Shown in pieces: positions 12,175 through 23,853 of a DNA stretch of 64,000 nt; position 1 is the first letter of the stretch, and every line of letters starts with the position of its first letter. Source of the stretch: Annona cherimola (lineage: Eukaryota > Streptophyta > Magnoliopsida > Magnoliales > Annonaceae). The stretch is taken from positions 77,890,224 through 77,954,223 of the forward strand of contig CM059971.1 of assembly GCA_030490835.1 (NCBI GenBank), written 5' to 3'. The position numbers and the translations under genes were made by a program. The notes under the pieces were generated by a model that searched no databases, was not told the origin of the DNA, and worked only from the letters and a program-made list of their open reading frames with translations.

Positions 12175-12515
12175 GTAACCAGGTTACATAAAAAGGATTT
12201 CATGTATCCCCTCTATTTTTAAGATGTTGATAATTAATGAAAAATTCAATTTATTCATTATATTTAATATCATTCATGTAGCTAGGAGACAAGTTTTATT
12301 TAAATCAAATATATGTATGGGTTGCAATGCTAAAAAATAAATAGATTCATGTGTAGATTAGAAAAAATACTTAGATCCATTCGCATATATATTAGACTCA
12401 AAAATAAATATATTTATGTGTAAATTAGGAAAAATATTTAGATTCATTCACATATATATTAGCATATAATAATACTTTATATGATCATTTATCCATATAG
12501 TAATATTCAAATGAT
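12175..12515. repeat. Long-TIR MITE, first type, 3' truncated
   Basis: The left end is well preserved: AGGTTACATAAAAAGGATTT, TATTTTTAAGATGTTGATAA, TATTTAATATCATTCATGTA and AAATCAAATATATGTATGGG. The segment AATTAGGAAAAATA appears twice in variant form (about 12360 and 12425), so a short internal duplication is present. The copy ends near 12515 without the right inverted repeat. Confidence 0.55.
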
Positions 12516-12519
12516 GTAC

Positions 12520-14907
12520 ATGAAAGAAAAATTTACACACATGACTCCTATTGAATGCATGTGGGGCCCATATGCCTCTTACTATGTGCATGTGGAGCCC
12601 TTTTCCCAACTCTCTAGATATTTGCCCGATGATCTTTTCAGATCGGTCTGAAATCCGGCAATTTCAAACCTGTCCAAATACATATTTATTTATTTATTTG
12701 AAATAAACATGTTAATTTAGTTGTATTTATTTTATAAACTAAATTTTACCATTTTTAGATATATGTATATATTTATAAACTAAACATGTTAATCTGGTTG
12801 TATTTCTTTCTCTTCTTCTCTCTCTCCCCCTCTCCATCTTCAGTCATCTCTCTCTCCTCTTTCCTTCCCTCTATCTTTTTCTTTTCGTCTCAAACCGTTC
12901 CCTTCTCTATCTTTATTACTATTTCTCCCCTCTTTGTCCTTTCTCTCTTTCTTTGTCTAGCCGATTCGTTGTCTTTCTTTGTACGAGCACAACAAATATA
13001 CAACATTCTCCTGATGAAGATCTAGCCATGTCATGTATCCCGCCGCTATAAATTAATTCATTATGACAATTGCAAAGAATAACACTCAATTTTAAATTAG
13101 CTTGATTTTAACTTGTTTGCAACATATATACACAACTCATTAATTATTCATCAACTTGTTTATTAAAGGGGTTATAAATGGGTTATGGTTGAGGTTTCTT
13201 TAAAATGATTAATAAACGAATTAAGGTTGAGATTATTTAAATGAGTTAGGATTAGAGTTGGGCTCTAACCCATTCAACCCAATTCATTAACACCCCCAAT
13301 TGTGGATATATATGTGTGGGATTGCATTTTGCAGATTATTATTCTAGTTGGACTAACTGCGGGTTGATTATTTCCCGAAGGAAAAAAAAAAAGAAAGAAA
13401 GATGGATTCATGCAAATTGCCCTGCAATTGGTCGACTGATTGGGGACCCTGATGATCAGTGAGATGAATTTTTTTTATCTCTTATCTTATGATTGCAATC
13501 ATCACAAGTACCTAATTTTTTCAATTCTTACTCAACCGATGTAAATTATGCAACTTTTTTCTACGTCTTGTGATAGGAATTGGTAAGAATGAGAACAGGA
13601 GAACTGTCAAACCGTGTCCGTTAGCATAAAAATACAGCAGATTAAAATAGCGTGTGCACTGTTCCTTTAAAACTGTGCACTTGTTCTTAACACTTTGGCG
13701 TATTGCCATAACACGGGGGAGAGGAGGGTGTGAAGGCACGACGTGGCTGGAACAGGGGCCATTGTTCCAAATTTTCGTCCATGGTAAAGTGAGATTAATA
13801 TGATAATTATAAAAAATGATTAAAACATAGGAGTATAATATAAAAAAAAACTTGTTGGATAGTTATTAAGATATTAAATCAGAGTAGAGAATGTGTATAG
13901 GGAAAAGTAGGAAGGGAGTTTCTTACTTTTGCATGTTAACAAACGAATGTAAACTAGATGATGGAACGAGGATGTGGAATGTAAGTGTATTAAGAATAAG
14001 AAAAACTGCATTGAGAATGAGAAAGTTGTATAGGATCGGAATTGTTAAAAATTGTGTGAGAATTGGAAAATTTTGTATGGAAATTTGTAAAATTAAGTTA
14101 TTATTTTTTGTGAAGGAAAAAATTGTTATCGTAAGAAATGAGAAATTTCATTTTATCCTCATTCTGTCCGACTAATGAACGAGGAAGTGCTGGGAAGTGG
14201 AATGTAAATTAGAAAAATTCCGAAAGTCAACTCTATTAATTACACAATTACTACATTTTTTTCGTTTTTACCTTATATATTTAAATTATTTTTTATATCT
14301 TTCTATATACTATTCTATCAATTTTTACTTTACTTCTATCATATCCATTTCATTTCATACTAAAAGTGTATTCAGTTTGAACATAAGCAGAAATAATTCT
14401 CTTCTTTACTGGTTCCTTTTTTTAAAGGAAGGGATAGGACTACAAAGAAACATATTTTTATTTTGATATGCAAGCTTCACATAAATTTACCATTTTATAA
14501 AACTTAATAATTTTTAAATTTTATTTAATGTTTTATCTTAATTTTTAAAATTAAAAATTACATCATCAATACACATGTTAGGTGTGCATAAAGCTCATTT
14601 GGTCTTCGGGTGGAAATTAGGATGACTAAGTTAGTATTTGCTCAACCCTAATTTTATTTTTTAAACATAATGTTTGATCCTATTTTTTATTTCAGGACAA
14701 GATCAATCTTTACTTTTCTGCAATAGATCTTGAGACAATTTTTAACATGGTATCAGTGCAAGTAAAAAATAATAGCCAAGTATGATAATTTTAAGAAATT
14801 ATACTCCTATTCAATATGAAATCATGGCAAAAGGTTATGTGTTCAAATGTTTTACTAATTATTGAATAAAAACATTATTATCTATAGCAAAAAATTATTA
14901 AATATAA
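12520..14907. other. Intergenic stretch, no gene recognised
   Basis: No coding region is supported. A pyrimidine-rich tract (12805-12960) yields a low-complexity open frame. Fragments resembling the GTGTGTTTGG-type MITE body occur near 13790-13870 and 14220-14370. Open frames at 13521-14466 are short, AT-rich and without motifs. A segment at about 13140-13310 with GGGTTATAAATGGG and ending AACACCCCCAATT may be an old hAT-like MITE, but I could not place both ends. Confidence 0.45.
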
Positions 14908-14912
14908 ACCAT
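14908..14912. repeat. Target-site duplication, left (ACCAT)
   Basis: ACCAT directly precedes the left LTR and is repeated exactly at 26921-26925 after the right LTR. A 5-bp duplication is the usual footprint of Ty3/gypsy integrase. Confidence 0.92.
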
Positions 14913-17340
14913 TGATGCGCACCAAGTGCTTGTCGTTAAGAGCACTGTGATCACCAGTTTAATTAAAATTAACCGAAACACATTAAAGCTACCACTATGC
15001 GGGTGATAGTGTAGAATAATGATGAGTCCGGTCGAATCCACAGAGAGGCGATGTAGTTTTGAATTATTTTAAGCAAAAATAAAAGAGAAAAGCGAAAGAG
15101 GGTGTAGAGAAGAGAAAGAAAGAAATTAGAGTAAAAGAAATTAAAGAAAAAATAGAAGGAATTAGAGAGAGAAGAAAAAGAAATTAGAGAGAGAGAAGAA
15201 AGGAGAATTAGAAAGAGAAAGAAAGAAGAGAGAGAAAGCAGATAAATAAGAGAGAGAAAGAGACAGAGAAAGGAAAGGAGAAATTGCAATTAATTAAAAA
15301 TTAAATCTAAACTAGGACAGTAATTAAAAGACTACAGAAGTAAAATTTAATCTACGAAAACAGGAATGAAAATTGTATTAAATGTAATTTGAAAATTACA
15401 ATGCATAAAGCGGTAAATCTAGGCTAAATATTACAAATCTAAAATTAACAACTACGAAGCATTAAAGAAAAAAAACTATAATTAACAGAAAATTTATTTA
15501 CCCCAATTCTTGCTCGAAAAATCACTCTCTTTGAGAAGCAATCCAAGCCCTTGGAGCTTTTTCTCACTTGGCAAAGGTCCCACCTAAATGGGCCCCACTT
15601 CAAGTGATGGGAGAGATAGTTGTGTCTTGGGATGAGTGGAGGGTCCCTTTTATAGATATGTGAGGGGCCCTCCTTCCAAAGTCGAATCCGATGTGGGATT
15701 CATTCCGCTGCCTGCTTTGGCTGCCTTCGTTGCTTCTCCATTTTCGTGCAGCTATTTGAGCTTGACGCAGGGTTGCTGTCTCGATTGTTGCACAGAACAA
15801 TTCGTGGGTGCTGAAAATTCTGCTTCATCATATTTTTAGGGGAGGCTAGATTCCATGCTTTCATGACCGGTGCTAGCATGCTTAGATTTCCATCTGACGA
15901 TTTCAATTTCAACTTGGATTTTGCCAAGCGGCTTAGAGGTGAAACAGAATCATGGCTGCTGCTGAAGTGGGCTTTTTCTTCATTGATTTCTTCAAGGATT
16001 GCTGCCATGGTTGTCAAAAACATGGATGAAGTGATCACCGCGATCGGCCCGAGCAGAAACGGAGAGAATGGCCGACGTAAGCAGCGCCTCGCTGAATACC
16101 AAGCTCTATCCCAAACCCAGAGACGAGCCACCGAAGGGAGACACGAACTGATGTGCAACACGGTTGCCAAGGCCGGTCTTTAGGAAACCGCAGGTGAAGA
16201 AAAAGGCAAGAGCAATGAGCCATGGGATCGGATCGCCGAAGGCAGAGAAAGCCATGGCTATCTTCGAATTGGGGGGAACGGTGGAGAGATGGATTGCCGT
16301 GCCGAATTGCAGACGAAGCTAAATAGAAATCGGGTTCTACGGTTCTTGGAAAATGAAGTTGTCGATTTGCTGCTGGTTTACTTGATTGGAGAGGCTAGAG
16401 ATTTTCGTGGCTACCTGTAATTGCTGGAATTAAAGTTCTATGCTGAAATGCATGCTTGCTGGTGGGTTGCAGCGGCGATGCTCGGATTTTCCATGGCTGC
16501 CAGAATTTTTCGTGGCTGGATGCGGGTTGGGCAATTTGTGGCCGGAATCGATGGGGAGAATGCTGAAGTTGTCGGCTGCTGGGATACGCCAGTGCCGAGC
16601 TCGTCACTTGCCGGATTCAGGGAATGAATTAGAAGGCAGCTGCTGCCGGTGGGGAAGATGGAGCTTCCATGGCCGCCGAATTTGTCCGTGTGGTGCGGAC
16701 GGCTGGCTGAGATTTTGCTGCCGTGAATGGGTTCGTCTGCCTGCTTGGAAGATGACCGTAGTCGACCTAGACGGATGCTGAATCATTGCTGCCATGGCTG
16801 CCAGTTTTGATGGAAAAGGCTGCTCGCCGGTTTGGGGAAGATGGAGCACTAGAATATGGTGCTCCGGTGGTGAACGGTTACCAGTACTCATGCAGAAAAT
16901 GAAAACATGCATTTAAATATTTGATTTTTGTTAAAATAATTTTCATAACCCCGCATAGTCTTTTAATGTACTTTTAAGCCCCTTTTGAATTTATTATATG
17001 AAATTTTATCTTAAATGTCATAAAAGTTTGCTTTATAACCATATTTTAGATTGTAATTATAATTGTATGTATGATTTTTCAATTAGATGGTTTTAAAATT
17101 TTGCCCAAATTATATTAATATACTGCTACATATTTCATCATTAAAATTTTCAAGGGGATTGAGTCATAATTTTATATATTCGGGAATATATGTAAAATGT
17201 CCCATTTTATAGCAAAATTAAAGGCTCTATTAAAAATATGATTTTCACGAAATTCCACTAAAACCTGCATTTAATTAATGTTTTAATACTTAACGGTGTG
17301 AATTTAATATAAAATTAAGTGAAATTTTTTGGACTTATCA
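14913..17340 (-). repeat. 3' LTR of the Athila-type element
   Basis: It is 2428 bp, from TGATGCGCACC to GGACTTATCA in plus-strand reading, and matches the right LTR almost base for base. It differs by about 21 substitutions, mostly transitions, plus a 13-bp and a 2-bp length difference. The purine-rich region 15060-15290 and the GC-richer block 15640-16910 are shared. Minus-strand frame 15700-16170 (156 codons) and plus-strand frames at 15863-16781 are repeated in the other LTR because the DNA is repeated, so their conservation is not evidence of protein coding. Confidence 0.95.
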
Positions 17341-17351
17341 CACCCCCCAAC
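17341..17351 (-). other. Polypurine tract of the Athila-type element
   Basis: Read on the minus strand, the bases directly before the 3' LTR are GTTGGGGGGTG, the expected position and composition of the plus-strand DNA primer. Confidence 0.75.
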
Positions 17352-18311
17352 TTAAACCTTGCTAGTCCCTTAGCAATAGTTTAATGTATAATTCTCTTCT
17401 TTTTTTTCTTTTTTTTGTATAAAATTCTAGATGCACTGCTAATAATGATAGTAGGCTTTTAGAAGTAAATTTCTTTAGTAAACATGAGTAACAATATCTC
17501 ATGATGCATAAAAGAGTATATTGCACGTGTATACATGTACAAATGAACAAATGGGTATTGGATAAATAAGTTATTCATATCAAAATTATGATAGTGATAG
17601 TTAATATATTTTTTTTATTTTTTTTAAAAAAATTTTATCTTCATCATTTTTTTTATTTTTTTTTTTTACTTTCCCCTCACCATATTTCAGGGTATCTAGG
17701 GATATATTTTTTTTTATTTTCTTTTTCTTTTTCTCCCCTCACCATATTTCAGGGTATCTAGGGATATTTTTTTTTAACTAACAGCTATCAATTGCAATGA
17801 TATTAAATATTACTTGTTTGGATGAGAAAGAAAAATTATATTATCAGGATGCCCACAAAGTTCATTGGCGTGCAAGTATAATCAGTGCTAATAAAAATTT
17901 TAAAAACACCATGAAAATATTTTTACCAATATAACTAATTATAGTTTTCTTCTTCACTTACTACCAAGCATAGCAAGTGCACTTTGATTTATCTCTATTT
18001 TTTTTTAGAAAAAATAGTATATATATTTTTAATTAATTTTTTTATCAAGTTAAACAAACCAGACCCCCCACCAACTTAAGTATCGCTATCTTTGATAAAT
18101 ATAATTTTATGAATATAAGATAACAGGGAAGGAGACAACCTGGGGTGTAATTTTGCAATTGAACAATGCAATTGTTGATTTATTAACAATATTCTCCTGC
18201 AACAAGATATTCTTTTCCTGCAACAAGAAACAAACACATATGGAAAATATTGGGTTGCCTCCCAATCAGCGCTAAGTTTAATGTCTTCAGCCAGACATTA
18301 TGAAGTTTAGT
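17352..18311 (-). other. Region between pol and the 3' LTR of the Athila element; no envelope-like frame
   Basis: This 960-bp stretch is T-rich with several long homopolymer runs. It holds a 62-bp-period duplication of CCCCTCACCATATTTCAGG (from 17673 and again from 17735). The longest open frame is a 62-codon one without motifs. The envelope-like gene that many Athila elements carry here is missing. Confidence 0.7.
17673..17767. repeat. Short tandem duplication, period 62 bp
   Basis: The sequence CCCCTCACCATATTTCAGG plus GTATCTAGGGATAT occurs at 17673-17705 and again at 17735-17767, separated by a T-rich spacer. The copies are identical over about 33 bp. Confidence 0.85.
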
Positions 18312-19070
18312 TCAATGAGGGTCAATCAGTCCAACCTTGTCAATAATCTTATTATCAAAGATGTCGTTAATATATGGTTTAAGTCGTTGACCATTCACTG
18401 TGAAAATATTCTCATTCTTCGGATCACGAATTTTCACAGCACCATAAGGGAATACTTTATCCACGATGAAAGGTCCATCCCAACGAGATCTTAATTTTCC
18501 AGGAAATAGACGTAATTTTGAATTAAATAGCCATACTTTTTGACTGGGTTCAAAAGTTTTTCTAGATATATGTTTGTCATGAAATGTTTTCATTTTGCTT
18601 TTATAAATTTGAGAATTTTCATATGCTTCTTTGCGTAATTCTTCCAACTCATTTAATTGCAGCTTTCGATGTGATCCGGCAGTATTTAAATCCAAATTGT
18701 ATTGCTTGATAGCCCAGTAAGCCTTATGTTCTAATTCCACTAGAAGATGATAAGCTTTTCCATACACTAACCTGAAAGGAGACATTCCAATAGGAGTTTT
18801 AAATGTTGTTCTATAGGCCCATAGTGCATCATCTAATCTATCCGACCAATCTTTACGATCGGGCCTAACAGTCTTTTGCAATATATTTTTAATTTCCCTA
18901 TTAGAAACTTCTACTTGACCACTGGTCTGAGGATGATAAGTTGTGGCTATTTTATGGGTAATTCCATATTTCTTTAGTAGGGTTCTAAACTGATGATTGG
19001 TAAAGTGTGTTCCTCCATCGCTAATGATAGCCCTAGGAAAACCAAATCGAGAAAAATATATTTTTGAATG
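18312..19070 (-). pseudogene. Integrase, C-terminal part of the Athila pol
   Basis: The frame 18312-18881, which stays open upstream to about 19060, encodes the end of the integrase core and its C-terminal domain. Visible features are the [13 protein letters not shown] segment near 18930 containing the catalytic glutamate region, a [16 protein letters not shown] segment at residues 17-32 of the 189-residue frame, and a C-terminal domain ending just before a stop at 18312. The frame is offset from the upstream pol frame. The protein would join the 3' DNA ends of the element to host DNA in the nucleus. It cannot be made as one chain here because of the frameshifts at about 19060-19130. Confidence 0.85.
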
Positions 19071-19080
19071 AATTTTAAAA

Positions 19081-20730
19081 CTACCTTGTGATCATTAGTC
19101 CTAGTTGCGGCAGCTTCAATCCTTTAGATACATAGTCTACCGCCACTAAAATGTACTCATATCCATAGGATGGTGGAAATGGTCCCATAAAATCTATTCC
19201 CCATACATCAAATATTTCAACGACAAGAATAGGATTCAAAGGCATCATATTTCTTTTTGTAATATTTCCTATTGCTTGACATTTAATGCAAGATTGGCTA
19301 AAATTGTAGGCATCTTTGAAAAGAGTCGGCCAATAAAAACCACATTGCAATACCTTAACTGCTGTTTTCTTTCCTGAAAAATGTCCTCCACATTCGAGAT
19401 TGTGGCAAAAATTCAAAATACTTTGTTGTTCATCTTCCGGAACACATCTGCGAATAATATTATCAGAACAAATTTTAAAAAGTTCTGGATCTTCCCAAAT
19501 ATAATATTTATCTTGAGCAAAGAATCTATCTCTTTCTTGCTTTGTCCAATCTTTTGGAATCTGCCCTACTGCTTTATAATTGACAATGTGTGCAAACCAT
19601 GGAGGCGATGTTTGAGTGACAGCTAAAAGATATTCGTCTGGAAAAGAGTCATTTATAGATGTGCTCTCTGGTGTAATAATTCGAGAAAGATGGTCAGCTA
19701 CTACATTTTCAGAACCTTTTTTATCTCGAATTTCAAGATCAAATTCCTGTAATAAGAGAATCCATCTAATAAGTCTTGGTTTTGCCTCTTTTTTAGATAA
19801 TAGATATTTCAAGGCTGAATGATCTGAGTAGATAATAACTTTGGCTCCTAGTAGATAAGAACGAAATTTTTCAAGGGCAAACACTACTGCAAGCAGTTCT
19901 TTTTCTGTGGTGGTATAGTTGATTTGGGCATCAGTAAGCGTATGACTTGCATAGTAAATTATAACAGGCCTCTTATTTACCCTTTGCCCTAAAATAGCCC
20001 CAACAGCAAAATCAGAGGCATCACACATAATTTCAAATGGGAGGGACCAATCAGGGGATTGAAGAATTGGAGCTTTAGTTAATGCTTCTTTTAATAGCTC
20101 AAATGCTTTTAAGCACGATTCATCTAGGTTGAACGGAGAATCTTTACATAGTAAACTTGTTAATGGTCTAGAAATTTTAGAAAAGTCTTGAATAAATCGT
20201 CGATAGAAACCAGCATGACCAAGGAATGACCTAACTTGTTTCACTGAGGTTGGAGGAGGTAAATTAGTAATTAAATTAATTTTAGCTTTATCTACTTCTA
20301 TCCCTTGTTCTGAGACTATATGGCCAAGAACTATTCCTTCATTAACCATAAAATGGCTTTTTTCCCAACTTAGTACTGGATTCTTTTCGATACATCTTTT
20401 TAGCACTTTTTCTAAATTTTCCAAACAAATGTCAAATGACTCACCGAAAAGTGAAAAATCATCCATAAAAATTTCAAGAAATTCCCCTACCATATCAGAG
20501 AAGATTGTCATCATACACCTTTGAAAGGTTGCTAGTGCATTACATAGCCCGAATGGCATTCTTCTAAATGCAAATGTGCCGTATGGTCAAGTAAAGGTGG
20601 TCTTTTCTTGATCTTCTGGATAAATGGCGACCTGATTGTATCCTGAATATCCATCTAGGAAGCAAAAATATTTTTGACCTGCTAATTTTTCTAGGATTTG
20701 ATCAATGAATGGGAGTGGAAAATGATCTTT
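19081..20730 (-). pseudogene. Reverse transcriptase, RNase H and integrase N-terminal region of the Athila pol
   Basis: The longest open part (19081-20559, 492 codons) starts within the polymerase palm. It has the catalytic F-M-D-D motif at residues 31-34, a thumb region, an RNase H segment beginning around CDASDFAVGAIL, and the integrase HHCC zinc-binding region (HNLECGGHF followed by CIKC). It then enters the integrase core at GIDFMGPF and ends in a frameshifted tail. The frame continues upstream in phase through a TGA at 20587-20589 and meets a TAG at 20731-20733. These two in-frame stops split the polymerase. The domain order PR-RT-RH-IN is that of Ty3/gypsy. Confidence 0.9.
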
Positions 20731-22176
20731 CTAAGTCATAGCATTTAATTTTCTATAATCAATACAAACTCTCCATCCTGTGGTCAATCTAGTAGGTACT
20801 GCTTCACCTTTTTCATTGGTTATTACTGTGAGTCCAGATTTCTTTGGTACGACTTGAGTTGGGCTTACCCATTTACTGTCAGAAATTGGATAAATGATTC
20901 CTGCATCAAGCCATTTGACAACTTCCTTTTTCACTACCTCTTTCATAATGGGGTTGAGTCTTCTTTGCATTTCTCTACTTGGTTTAGCATTTTCCTCTAA
21001 GTATATGTGATGCATGCAAATAGATGGGCTTATTCCTTTTAAATCAGCCACTGACCAACCTATAGCACTCTTATTCATTCTAAGAATATTAACAAGTTGT
21101 TTTTCTTGAGTTATAGTTAGATTTGAGGCTATCACTACTGGTAGCGTTTGATTAGGACCCAAAAATGCATATTTAAGAGAAGTAGGTAGAGATTTAAGCT
21201 CAAGTTGTGGTGGTGACTCAATAGATGTAGGTGATGGCTGAGATTGCAAAATTGGTAAAGGTTCAACAGTATTCCAATTGTTAAAGGGCGGAGGACAATT
21301 ATTTAAAGCTTTTACCTCGTTTAGGGAATTATGTTCAAAATCGAACGTGAAACTTGACAAATCATTGATAATGTCAATCATAAGACACCCTTCATCACTG
21401 TTTGGGTACTTAGAAGCTTTAAAAATATCAATTTTGAATTTTTTACCCCCAAATGAAATGTCCATTATACCAGTTTCACAATTAATATTAGCTTTTGCTG
21501 TGGCCAAAAATGGGCGCCCTAAAATTATTGGTGCATTATTTAGCTCTGAATTTGAGGTCATGTCAAGAATAAGAAAATTCACAGGGAAATAACAATCATT
21601 AATTTTTATTATAACATCTTCAATAAGTCCTCGTGGGGTTTTTACTGACCTGTCTGCGAGTTGTAGAATGACAGAAGTAGGTTTTAATTCTCCCATGTTA
21701 AATTTTTCATAAACAGAAGTGGGTAAGAGATTAACACTAGCCCCAAGGTCTAAAAGTGTTTTATCAAATGTTATTCCACCTATGTCACAAGAAATAAGTA
21801 GAGTACCAGGATCTTGTAATTTTTGTGGAAGTTTATCCAAAATTGCTGCACTCGCCTCCGCTGGGAGCATGATCTTTTGCAGGGTGGAATGAGGTTCTCT
21901 CTTTTGAGTGCAAAGGTCTTTCAAGAATTTTGCATATGCTGGAACATGTTTGATAGCATCAATAAGAGGAATGTTAATATTAACTTGTTTGAATAATTCC
22001 ATCATTTCCTCATTTTGTGCAAGCTTTTGTTTATTAGCAGGTTTAGCTTTTAAGGCACTCGGGAAAGGAGATACAGGTTGATATTGATTGGGGTCTTCAT
22101 CTATTATTTCTTTCCCTTTATCTTCTCCCCCCAACTTGGTTTCTATTAATTCTTTGTTATCCTCTAAAGTTTCTTT
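20731..22176 (-). pseudogene. Aspartic protease and start of reverse transcriptase, Athila pol
   Basis: This open stretch follows a stop at 22177-22179 and ends at the stop 20731-20733. The protease active site is D-L-G-A-S about 130 residues in, the variant typical of Athila where most gypsy elements have D-S/T-G. A flap-like region and the ILGRPFLAT segment follow. The second half begins the reverse transcriptase with RRLNPIMKEVVKKEV and ends in RKLNA. The protease cleaves Gag-Pol and the polymerase copies element RNA in virus-like particles. The upstream and downstream frames are in phase, so only nonsense codons separate them. Confidence 0.9.
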
Positions 22177-22473
22177 TTATTTCATTTGACTAGAATTTTC
22201 ATTAATAACTTTGGATTTATATGGGTCTTCTAAAATTTTACAACTTCTTAACGTAGAGATCGCTCTTGCATTTTCAAATTGTGGATTTTTTAGAATACCT
22301 GGTTTATTTTGAAAACCCGGAGGATAATTTCTTGGATTGGGTATTGGTTGACTAGGTAGGTGTCCTACCTCTCTTTTTCTGTTTGCTTCAGCTATTTGAC
22401 CTATCTGATTTTCTAAGTTTGATATCGATTGACCCATATGACTTTCCAACTTAGATATAGATTGTTGGAAAAA
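22177..22473 (-). pseudogene. Gag-pol linker segment of the Athila element
   Basis: A short open segment lies between in-frame stops at 22474-22476 and 22177-22179. It contains a low-complexity SISNLENQIGQIAEANRKR stretch, like the linker between nucleocapsid and protease in Athila polyproteins. It is in phase with both neighbours, which supports one original gag-pol frame. Confidence 0.8.
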
Positions 22474-23853
22474 TTATTTTAATTCTGCAAATTTCTCGTT
22501 AACATCATTAGCTGGTGAAGGGGGTTGGTAGCTTGATGAATAATTGGCTTGTGACTCGATTTGTGGTCCTTTTGAGTACGCAGTAGTTTGAAAGTTAGGT
22601 TGCAGTTGTTGATTTTGGTAGTAATTTTGTATTGGAGGTTTGGGAAAGTGTGAAGTAGAGGGATTCGCAACTTGGTGTTGAGCTTGATTTTTCCAAGAAA
22701 AATTAGGATGATTTCTCCAACCTGGATTATAAGTGTTGGAGTATGGATCATTATTTGGTTTGAAAAATCCTTGAGCTGCCTGCACTTGCTCTTGGATGAA
22801 AGGTGGGAGTTGAGTTGCAGTGGGGCATTCACTTACCGGATGTGTTGGGCTTGAACACAAGGCACAAACCTCTTGAGGTAATTGAAAATTAGGATATGGA
22901 CAAGGTGGAGGTTGATTATTCCACATTTGATTTACTTTTTGTGTTAGCTCATCCATTTTTTCTAATTTTTCTAATTTTTGTGCAATAAAGTTTATATCTA
23001 TTCTTGGATTAGGTTCCATGTAATTTTTAACTTCATATAATCCTGCCTTTTTAGACGAGCTCATATTTTTTTCATATGATGATAATGAAGCATGATTTAT
23101 GGAGTTTTCACTAAGCATTTCAAATAAGTCATATGCTTCATCTTCACTTTTACTCATAAATGCTCCTCCACATGATGCGTCTACCATTTGCTTATAATTA
23201 TCGGCTAATCCTTCATAAAAAGCTTGGACAATTTTCCATTTAGATAATCCGTGATGCGGACATTTTCTTAATAATTCTTTTAATCTTTCCCAGGATTCAT
23301 GGATTTGCTCCCCAGGTGTTTGAGAAAATTGGGTGATTGCTCTTCTCATGGTATTGGTTCGGCCTATAGGATAGAATTTTTTTAGAAATTCTTGTTGCAT
23401 CGTATTCCAAATAGTAATAGGTCTACTTAGAGTACCTAACCAATATTTAGCCTTATCTTTAAGGGAAAATGGAAAAAGTCTCAATTTGAGAGCGTCATCA
23501 GAGAAACCTTGTATTTTCACTGTGGAACAAATTTCTAAAAATTCATCTAAATGCTTATAAGGATCTTCATTAGTATTTCCATAAAAAGAGGGAAGCATTT
23601 GGATGGTTCCTGGTTTGATTTCATATTGATTAGCTTGAGTTTGAGGTAGTTGAATGCAAGAAGAGGGATTATAACTGGTTGGAATGAAATATTCTTTCAT
23701 TTGTTTAGGAGGATTAGGTTCAGGATTATTCATTTCTAACATTTGATTTTGATCCATTATATACTTCTGTGATTTTCTTAGTTGATGTAGAAATCTTTCA
23801 ATTTCAAGGTTTGGTTCTATCAAATCAAGATTTAAAGATCTCCTACCATGCAT
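22474..23853 (-). pseudogene. Gag of the Athila-type element
   Basis: The frame has 459 codons and starts 655 bp inside the 5' LTR. Residues about 85-255 form the Athila-type Gag core (for example DEFLEICSTVKIQG and LRLFPFSLKDKAKYWL). A retroviral-type zinc knuckle CX2CX4HX4C is present with C330, C333, H338 and C343. A Gln/Asn/Pro-rich tail follows to the stop at 22474-22476. Gag would assemble the cytoplasmic particle and bind element RNA. The frame looks intact but is cut off from pol by the stop; whether readthrough occurs in the normal element is unknown to me. I list it as part of a defective gag-pol. Confidence 0.88.

Noticed and set aside
15020..15045. GGTCGAATCC as a tRNA B box
   Set aside because: It is in the conserved terminal part of the Athila LTR, occurs in both LTRs, and has no tRNA fold around it.
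15700..16170. 156-codon minus-strand frame in the Athila LTR (and 176 codons at 25220-25750) as a host or element gene
   Set aside because: It is present in both LTRs only because LTRs are duplicated. A 13-bp length difference changes its end, and no known domain is visible. Kept as a finding, not a gene.
17352..18311. Envelope-like gene of the Athila element
   Set aside because: No open frame of useful length, signal peptide or membrane segment is present.
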